A stretch of DNA of 64,000 nt from the NCBI GenBank assembly GCA_037349105.1, contig JAYJMM010000032.1:2074501-2138500 (forward strand), in the 5' to 3' direction. The notes under the pieces were generated by a model that was not told the origin of the DNA, ran no database searches, and saw nothing but the letters and a program-made list of their open reading frames with translations. Positions 57,101 through 64,000 of the stretch are shown here, piece after piece; within the stretch, counting starts at the first letter, position 1, and every line of letters begins with the position of its first letter. The stretch comes from Limnomonas spitsbergensis. Its lineage: Eukaryota; Chlorophyta; Chlorophyceae; Chlamydomonadales. The position numbers and the translations under genes were made by a program.

Positions 57101-59287
57101 GGCGCAGCCTTAACCTGCAAGTTTCAAGGGCCATACCTGCAACCTCAATTAAGTGCGCGCAAACCGCGGATACCAGGCCTCTGGCCAGCCACTAATTGGC
57201 TGATGGGGATACAACCTCGACCGGCCTGTGGTCGGCGGCCCAAGTAGCTGGGCTTGCTACACCAGACCCACCAACCGAATAGCGGCTTGAGAACCCTAAA
57301 ATCAACAGCGAGGGTCTCACCTTGGCATCTACGAGGGGGAACTTGAACGCTGTGCTCAAAGCGTCACTGCGAGGGCATATGGACACACGCAGTCTGCTCA
57401 GTTCTCGCAAAGAAGGAGACTGACCTTCCTGCTGGGGCTTGAGGAAAGGTCTAGGATAGAGTCCACTCAGTACTCATAATGATGGAGACTGATGCCCCTG
57501 CAGGAACTTTGCCTCCGTTCAAAGCATGGGCTCCACCCTCCCCTTGCATCAGCATTCCAGCCCACTGCTACAGCCTGACCTGCAGGAACTTCCGGATATG
57601 CATAGGATGTGTAAGATATAGTCTGCTCAGTGCTCTGCTGAACATGATTGTTTTCCAGCTAACTCGTACAAAGCAGCATAAAGGACAGTCTTTTAGACAC
57701 TCAGTGCAATGCTCATTTCCAGATGCTGATGCAAACCAACAGTCGTCGGGCACCTCGGCTTGCCCATGCAGATGCCCATGCAGACGTCCATGCAGATGCT
57801 CATGCAAATGCTCGTACAGATGTCCATGCAGATGCCTATGCAGATGCCCATGCATATGCTCATGCAGATGTCCATGCAGATGCCCATGCATATGCTCATG
57901 CAGGTGCCCATATATATCTATGCTCATGCAGATGTGCATGCAGATGCTCATGCTCATGCAGATGCCCATGCTGAGACCCATGCGACGCCCATGCTTTGCT
58001 GGGTAAAGCAATTCAAGGAAATGGTGTTTCAAATGCTGCAGTTCACATATTTTTGGTATGCCCACAATCAGGAGGGCTATGCTCTTCAGCTGTTGCTGTT
58101 TCGAAATCCACATATCCACACCTTTTGGGTCTTATGAGTGTTTTGTGTCTGTGCTTAATCCAAGGCTATCCATGAAGCAAAGCGGCCCAGGCTGCGCACC
58201 GCCGACATTATACACAGTCGAAAGAAGCACTCCTGCACGAGTCACACTAACCCCATGACTGTTTAAAATTCTTGTATTTTTGCTCTAGCTCCCATGCATC
58301 CATGCGTCCATGCAGACAAAAACGCATTGTCCCTTGTCTTCAGGTCCATTATCCAAACAGAGAATTTGTTGCCCATTGTCCAAGATCCAGTCCTAACAGA
58401 AACTGTATTGCCCTTAGTCAAAGGTCCATGCACGGCTTGCCACCCCCATGAAGAAGACCACAATCTTCCCATTTTGAGGTGCCCCGTCTGAAAACCTGAA
58501 GCGCTGTATGGAGGTTGTCCATGCCACCTGAACCCTTAGCCATGCATCCAACAATCTCCTCGATGCCGCACTGGTAACTGCGTGCTGTCCCATAGTCTTA
58601 CAGAGCAGTTCAAGGAAGCCGTCATCAACACATTCCCTTTTCACCGCATTGCAGCATGGGCAGGCCACATGATCGGACACTTTGCTGAGGTAGATGTTTC
58701 TACATCATACGCGCATCAACCCTACAGCTATTTTTGAAACGGCAAGGCAGTGCGGGCATGGAGAACTGAGAATTTAAACTGGCACTTCAGGTAATCTAGG
58801 AGGGATGGTCATGCCCTGACCTCCTCTGCCCCAGATCCCTCACACCCACTCAAACTTCCGGGGAAGAGGCTACTGACTCTGGTCATTGGCTGCATGGCGG
58901 GGCAGCTGCATGGTGGATGAGTCAGCGTCCCTGCCCTTCTCACCTGCAGTATACCACGTCCTTGTACCGGAACACGGCGAACGCTTTGCCCCCCGCGAGC
59001 TGCACGCCCTTGACAGACTTGGTCTCGAACAGCACCGCGGTCTCGCCCAGAGGACGCCATCCCTTGTTGGGGTCGACGGATGCTGGCAGGGGAGCTACGC
59101 CAGGGGGCTGGAAGGGCGCCTCTCTACTCGCTTTGGAGGGCGTGCCCTTCTTGGGCGTACCAAAGCCTCCTGTCGAGTTGCGGATTTGGATGACAGCGCG
59201 TGGCCTGCAGAAAAGCCTGGGGCTGGCTAAAGTGCATCGCTGGGAGGTGCATCGCTGCAGGCAGGTGGTCGGCTTTGATGCAAGCAT
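54135..59287 (-). CDS. Rieske-fold plastid protein lacking Fe-S ligands (PSB33-like)
   Basis: Five exons, minus strand: 59287-58944, 57366-57321, 56732-56655, 55981-55883, 54185-54135; 205 aa, phases consistent. Residues 1 to about 45 form an Arg/Ser/Cys-rich leader (CTLASPRLFCRPRAVIQIR), chloroplast-like. From about 75 comes a Rieske-type beta fold: GWRPLGETAVLFE, KAFAVFRYKDVVYC, FPLVDAKVFDGPDG, VPLDGTQYDLTTGKVLIWCP, then DLKVYPVEVHAGKVYAQIYK. The spot where Rieske proteins have C.(H/L)G is VPLDG, and no C.H/C..H pair exists, so a 2Fe-2S cluster is not expected. This resembles plant PSB33-type thylakoid-associated Rieske-like proteins, to which I assign it tentatively. Intron 4 is almost wholly minisatellite. 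The exon 3 end is duplicated. An unexplained 88-codon minus-strand frame (58680-58414) sits in intron 1. Confidence 0.85.
54205..55612. repeat. 24-bp minisatellite, about 58 copies, Rieske-fold gene intron 4
   Basis: cattgctgacacagcacaga then cacc, with two alternating variants (acacagcacagac / actcagcacatgc). The 24-bp period keeps long frames open on both strands, up to 382 codons on the minus strand. These are artefacts. Confidence 0.97.
56571..56670 (-). repeat. duplicated 3' edge of Rieske-fold gene exon 3 with donor
   Basis: On the minus strand ctaaccacgggaaag|gtgaga, then gcctggcacagggagggga, is the true junction (donor 56654). It is copied 57 bp further into the intron as ctaaccacgggaagg|gtgaga, with a taaccacc triplet between. 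Confidence 0.93.
56759..56951 (+). repeat. dispersed repeat family B, copy 2
   Basis: tgttactttttccgtgactc, then ggccagccatgctgcttggg, then gcggccgcagggcggcctgc, then an A-rich aaaaagaaacac end. It lies in Rieske-fold gene intron 2, antisense to the gene. Confidence 0.9.
57755..57990. repeat. 12-bp minisatellite (atgcagatgccc), about 18 copies
   Basis: Imperfect 12-mers in intron 1 of the Rieske-fold gene. Met/Gln/Pro or Ala/Asp/His open frames are artefacts. Confidence 0.93.
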
Positions 59288-59571
59288 GACAGAGGACGGG
59301 TTGGTCGTGACACGCCTAGGATGGAGGGGTGAAGGAGAGAGGGAAGAGGAGAGGGTTGCGGAGGCGATGAGGGATGGTTGGTGTCTAGGTGGAAATCAAC
59401 TAGGGTCGGGGGTGTGATTGTAAGTGTGGAGATAGGAGATATGGTACGTGTGGTGGGTGTGAGCTTGTGGTCCATCGAGATTGGGCGGATTCGGGAGGTA
59501 TCCCCTTATGTATTTGAAGTTGCACTTGAACATTTGGGTCGCTGTACCCCTTCTCGCCCCCTATGTGTGTT
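59288..59571. other. 5' flank of the Rieske-fold gene
   Basis: Presumed promoter and 5' UTR. It is purine-rich at 59325-59370 (gagagggaagaggagagg). No core element is recognised. Confidence 0.4.
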
Positions 59572-60392
59572 AGATGTCGGTCAGACTGCGTTACGTTTGA
59601 GGTTGCGTTTGACAGCAGCGTTTGGGCGTCTGGATTTCGCGTCTGATCTGACGCGAAACTGGTCACACTGCGTTTGGGCAAGACGGCAGGGCAAGACGAC
59701 GTCAGGGCACGACATGGTACATTTTGTGCGAATTCCGACTCCCAGCGACTTGGGGTTGATATTTCCTTATATTGTAACATAGATTCTGTTCGTGTCCAGC
59801 TTAAGATCAAGCTTAAGCTGGAATTCATGAAAAATCGCAAACGCGAAACGTCAACCCCCCCCCCCTCCGCGTCTGCGTTTGGCGTTTGGACACGTTGCGT
59901 TTCGCGTTTGGGCCAGTGTGACCGGCGTCGCGTTAGCACTTTTTCCTGACGCAACCTCAGAGGTTGCGTTTGGCAGTAGCGTTTGGGTCGCGCCTGGATT
60001 TCGCGTCTGATCTGACGCGAAAATGGTCACACAGCGTTTGCTGGGCAAGACGTACGTCAGGGCAAGACGACGTCACTACGTCAGGGCACGACATGGCACT
60101 ATGGCAGTACCGGTATAGCACATTTTTGTGCGCATTCCGACTCCTAGCGGCTCGGGGCTGATACCGTATTTCCTTATATTGTAACATGTGTATTGTTCAT
60201 TTGCAGCTTACGATCAAGCTTGGACTGGAATCGATGAAAAAACCCAAACGCGAAGCGTCAACCCCCCCCTCCGCGTCTGCGTTTCGCGTTTGGACACGTT
60301 GCGTTTCGCTTTTGGGCCAGTGTGACCGGCGTCACGTAAGCACTTTTTCCTGACGCAACCCCAAACGTAACGCAGTGTGACCGACCTCTTAG
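59572..60392. mobile_element. non-autonomous DNA element with TIRs, internally duplicated
   Basis: Left end gtcggtcagactgcgttacg then tttgaggttgcg; the right end (reverse complement) reads gtcggtcacactgcgttacg then tttggggttgcg, giving about 32-bp TIRs with two mismatches. TTAG flanks both sides (59570-59573 and about 60390), a possible TTA-containing target duplication as in PIF/Harbinger-like elements. Inside are two head-to-tail copies of about 400 bp (junction near 59960), each with gcgtctgatctgacgcgaaa, a gggcaagacg segment, ttccttatattgtaacat and a Cn-ctccgcgtctgcg block. There is no transposase. Confidence 0.8.
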
Positions 60393-60730
60393 TCCCTGGA
60401 TTCGGTTGTGCTATTTTGCGGTTTTTGCTTCGTGTTGTGCGGGCATCGGGGTAGTTTGGGCCTCTTGGCTGTCTGCTGGTTATTGAGTTGTGTCTTTGTG
60501 GGTGGGGGGCCATGCCTTCAGGGATTACTTCGCCATTTGCCCTATTAGTGTCCATGAAGATCCTTTTCTGGCTTCATGTCGGCTTTTGTGTCCTTTTGTA
60601 GGTTGGGTACCGTTTTCTCGGTTTTGGTGGAGACTTGCAGCCGCTTTCGGGTGGGATTTTGGTGGTAGTGTGCTGTAGGTAGATGGGTGTCGTGACGAGG
60701 TCACAGTTTTTTTAAACCTAATTGTACCGA
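60393..60730. other. no gene seen
   Basis: Unique-looking T/G-rich sequence between two inverted-repeat elements. No motif is recognised. Confidence 0.4.
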
Positions 60731-60998
60731 TGATGGATTATGTTTCGGTTGGAGGTTTTGGGTTTTGGTAGTTGGTAGTTGGTAGTTTGCTACTTGGCTG
60801 CAAAACGTATGGCGAGAACACCCACGACTGCCCAAACGTACACGGCCGTTATACTTTCTCTGATAATGGCGATATGTCTCAAAAGACGGGCGTATCTGCC
60901 TATTGCAGAGCAGAACCGGAAGGCTCAAGGTCACGATACCAAAACCCAAAACCCAAAACCTCCAACCGCAACATACTGGTAATCATGAAACATTATCC
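60731..60998. mobile_element. small inverted-repeat element (MITE-like)
   Basis: cggttggaggttttgggttt then tgg (from about 60749) has a perfect 23-bp complement ending at about 60967. Outer segments (gatgatggattatgtttc against gaaacattatccataatc) extend the inverted repeat imperfectly. It carries no coding capacity. Confidence 0.7.
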
Positions 60999-61784
60999 AT
61001 AATCGCTATAACGCGAACTTTTTACGCATGAGTTATCGCGGCCGTGTGAGTGCTTGTTGATCGTGTGCCTTTCCTGTTCCTACTCGCCTTTTATCAACTG
61101 TCGACGAGGGCCCCATGCGCACCCGGGCTGATTTTGTGTGTGTCATCAGCATCTTAGGTGTTCTAGAGTTGGGCGGCCGGCCTCACAACTCCTAAGTCAA
61201 AAAATAGAAAAAGATTCGGGATTCATGAGATAGCCGAATCGGTGCGTATCATGAGCAGTGGTGGGAGTTACCTCCCGAGTTACCTTCATAAACACAACAT
61301 GTAGTGCATCGATTGTCTTGCGATGTACTTTCCCTTGTTTTCTCTCTTGCTTTCTTTCAAGAGTATACATAACACGTTTCTGGTTTGCCACGGAAATTTT
61401 CCAGGGTCCTTCTCACCCGGTTCCTTCCGGGGTGAAACACTGGACCCCGGAAATCTCCGGTGCCTTGGTGCCTTGAGAGTTTAGACCACCCGGATTCCAG
61501 TCGTACAGTTGTTTGGGGGACCTCCCCCATGCCCGGAACTTCTAAAGACCCATGAGATTTTTTACGCCCTCGAAAGACTAATGCTAATGAAGAGGAATCG
61601 CTGCACGATTCTGTCTATGGACTTATCAGGCGGTCGTCATGGGGGCGACCGCCGACCGCGCAGACAGGCCCCGTCAGGCCGCGGCCTGTGTCACTCCGGG
61701 GTGTTGCATGTGTATCTTACATTGCTAATATATTCGTCAATAAAAGACGTATTGGCAGCATTGGCAGCACAGGATTTGCAGTGA
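60999..61784. other. no gene seen
   Basis: Contains a GC-rich hairpin at about 61629-61654 (ggcggtcg...cgaccgcc). Nothing coding is recognised. Confidence 0.4.
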
Positions 61785-61915
61785 GATGTGCGTCCTGCCG
61801 AACCCCGCCCCTTGACGTGACGTATGACGCATACGCATATAGCTCCGAGACCAAAACTGTGCGTCCTGCCGAACCCCGCCCCTTGACGTGACGTAGCTCC
61901 GAGACCAAATATATA
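61785..61915. repeat. about 72-bp direct duplication
   Basis: gtgcgtcctgccgaaccccg then ccccttgacgtgacgta occurs at 61787 and 61859, each followed by agctccgagaccaaa. Confidence 0.92.
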
Positions 61916-62029
61916 CGTCATAATATGGTACAGTCAACGTCAGTTAAAGCTTCGTTTGCTTGCATACCGTAGTCGTCATTCTCCTCCTCCGCCGGTTCCT
62001 GGCCTCTAGAAATGTGTGGCTATTGGGGC

Positions 62030-62230
62030 CCTGGGGGCTCAGTGGCACTACGCTAATTGGCAGTCGACACTGAGGTCGGCGGTTCGAATCCTGTCAATGC
62101 TCATTTACCGCCACCCACCCAATCGTCCGTGACTAATGCCGTACTGGTGTCCGTCGCTTACAGCCTAGCACCGACGATGCTGATCAAGCGGAGGTCGCGA
62201 GTTCGATACGTGCTGGTGGCAGAAAAAGTT
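62030..62230 (+). other. tRNA-like (Pol III box A/B) dimer, SINE-like
   Basis: ggttcgaatcc at about 62089 is a perfect B-box, about 45 nt after a tggcactacgctaattgg A-box-like segment. A second unit has gagttcgatacgtgc at about 62198. The T-stem and acceptor stem do not pair, so these are not functional tRNAs. A tRNA-derived SINE head is likelier. Confidence 0.4.
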
Positions 62231-62636
62231 GTTGCATACCGAGCGTTATCGCACTGACACGCCGATGGCTGTTCGCACCCGAAAGAAAACAACCCTGAAA
62301 AAGAGCGAAGGGTTCAAGAAAAGAAAATACACCAAAAGAAACCCGGGAAAGGTGGCAAAGATCCCCACGATTTTTCGGGGTCCAATCTCGGGTCCAATCG
62401 GAAACGTGCTGTGACCCCTGGTGCTGACAGACCGGGCTTGGGCGTCTCGTCAACCTGACCTTCCTAAAATCCACGCATCGTCGTTTTCTTTATTTTCTTT
62501 TATTTCCCTCTTTGCAGTTTACAAGACTGAATTGTCGATTCTTACTGACTCTCGTGCACTGATTTATTTTTCGTCGTTGCCATGAATTTCGACGTGCGTG
62601 CCTGGACTGCGGTTCATACCTTGAGTCCTGGAGTGG

Positions 62637-64000
62637 ATGACTTCGATGGCGGTTCGGGGGGCAATGCCTAGCGCATGGCAGCCTGTCAGAATTCAGCCCA
62701 ACTACAAGAAGGGCGACCCCCCTGACCCCGGTAACTACCGGCCCATTGCCATCACTAGCGTGCTGTACCAGCTGTATGCTACTAGCATGCTAACCGCCGT
62801 CGCTGATCAGTGGGCTCGCATGCACGAGCACATCCCTCCTGAACAGTTCGGCTTCCAGCAGCGCCATAGCACGCTGGCTCCATGCTGTTTTTTTCTTGAG
62901 GCATGCCGTCCATGCACAACGGGCAGCTGCAGCACGTGGCAAACTGCATGTGGCCTTTGTAGATTTCACAAAGGCCTATGATTGTGTGCCACAGAAGCAG
63001 CTATGGCAGCACCTGTCTGAGCGGCTCCACATACCTTCAGGCCTGTTACGCGCTGTGCACTACAAAGGTGCAGTCTACACGCTAACAGGCGGCCATAAAA
63101 GCATTGACCCTGTGCCTTGCACCCGAGGTATCAAGCAAGGCTGCCCACTCAGCCCCCTCCGCTTCAGTCTCTATCAGCGATCTACCGATCTGCCGGGCAA
63201 GATCGCAGCCCAGTGCCCGGCAGAGGGCATTGGGCGGGGCGGAGTCTCAGGTGCCTCTTATATGCTGACGATCTCTCCCTACTAGCCAGCAGCCCGGCAG
63301 GGCTGCTGCACATGCTAGATGCCCTGCATGAATATGCAGCGGTCAAATAGCTCCAGGTCATCTTCAGCAAGACATAGATATTGGAGTTTGGCGGCCGCTT
63401 AGCAGCGCAGCGCTGGCAATCAGCCCATACTTGCGTGAACGGCCCCAATAGGATAGCGCTGAAGAAAGTCCAAGAATTCAAGTTCTTGGGCATCATCCAG
63501 CACCAGAGCGGCAGCATGCATGAGAAAGGCCATGTTAGGTATAGAGGGCCGGGCCTTTAGCTGCCGCGTTGCAGCGTGTCCGCCGCATGGCCGCCAAGGT
63601 GCGCCTCAGGCATCATCTGCCTACACGCATCCGGTTGGCGTTGTCTATGCGGCGCCTGCGGCCAACTACGGTGATGTGGTGTGGGCCACCGATCACCTCA
63701 GCCCTCAGGTCGCGGTATTGCCTCAAGAGCATGATGCAGTCCAGCTTCCTCCAGCATCTGCGCCATGCTGCATGGCTACCTCCGTCTGCTACCAGTTGGG
63801 GGTCATGAAGGAGCTGCAGATCCAGCCGTTACAGCTAAGTTGGTGGCAGCATGTACTTCGCTTCTACAACGCCGCGGTCGCACCAGCAGCACATCAAGAC
63901 AGCCCACTCATGACCGCAACCTTGGCGGCCGACATGCAGCTCGCTGTCAGGCAGGGCACCGGAGGGTGCACTTGGTGCATGGAATTGCTAGGTGCTTTGG
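62637..64000 (+). pseudogene. non-LTR retrotransposon reverse transcriptase, degenerate
   Basis: RT blocks appear in order but in different frames: KKGDPPDPGNYRPIAITSVL, EQFGFQQRHSTLAP, then after a T-run at about 62887 a frame change to FVDFTKAYDCVP (motif A), GIKQGCPLSP (motif B, 63127), and after another change LLYADDLSLLA (motif C, YADD at 63261-63272). In-frame TAG codons at 63348 and 63375 interrupt the following thumb region. Continuations after 63540 (VRRMAAKVRLRHHLPTRIRL; YGDVVWATDHLSP) are again in shifted frames. The element runs off the window end. It is dead as read, unless the copy contains sequencing errors. Confidence 0.9.

Noticed and set aside
62060..62125. Functional tRNA gene
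   Set aside because: A good B-box is present, but the T stem and acceptor stem do not pair and no anticodon arm can be placed.

Overview
The window looks like nuclear DNA of a green alga. Every recognisable gene is broken into many short exons with GT-AG (sometimes GC-AG) introns. One gene encodes a secreted, Ser/Pro-linker glycoprotein of the kind found in chlorophyte cell walls. Two predicted proteins carry plastid-type leaders, one carries a mitochondrial leader, and plant-type telomere-like words (CCCTAAA and variants) litter the introns. The species cannot be fixed from the sequence. A repeat-rich chlorophyte or prasinophyte would fit.

Five spliced genes were rebuilt exon by exon, and all junctions agree in reading phase: a NOSIP-like U-box protein (+, 6772-14481, 9 exons, 319 aa); a secreted three-linker Pro-rich extracellular glycoprotein (-, 32224-17430, 13 exons, 912 aa); an ALT-type plastid hotdog acyl thioesterase (-, 41765-36217, 5 exons, 228 aa); the mitochondrial branched-chain 2-oxoacid dehydrogenase E1-alpha subunit (+, 43217-51425, 10 exons, 553 aa); and a Rieske-fold plastid protein that has lost its Fe-S ligands (-, 59287-54135, 5 exons, 205 aa). 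A single exon of a prolyl 4-hydroxylase (-) lies at 5092-5160. Retroelement relics lie at 32980-33542 (ORF1-like) and 62637-64000 (non-LTR reverse transcriptase). The thioesterase and E1-alpha genes are divergent across a 1.45 kb gap; the E1-alpha and Rieske-fold genes converge. These are unrelated housekeeping or plastid functions, not an operon or a pathway cluster.

Layout: 1-4090 tandem satellites; 4.1-6.8 kb the P4H exon and unassigned DNA; 6.8-14.5 kb NOSIP; 14.5-17.4 kb repeats; 17.4-32.2 kb secreted glycoprotein; 32.2-36.2 kb mobile-element debris and dispersed repeats; 36.2-41.8 kb thioesterase; 43.2-51.4 kb E1-alpha; 51.4-54.1 kb dispersed repeats; 54.1-59.3 kb Rieske-fold gene; 59.3-64 kb inverted-repeat elements, tRNA-like sequence and a degenerate LINE.

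The most striking signal is not a gene. Intron after intron holds tandem copies of the adjoining exon edge together with its splice site. At least eleven such cases occur across all five genes, from one extra copy to arrays of five to fourteen decoy donors or acceptors. Many are embedded in telomere-like or minisatellite sequence. This suggests that exon-intron junctions seed minisatellites in this genome.
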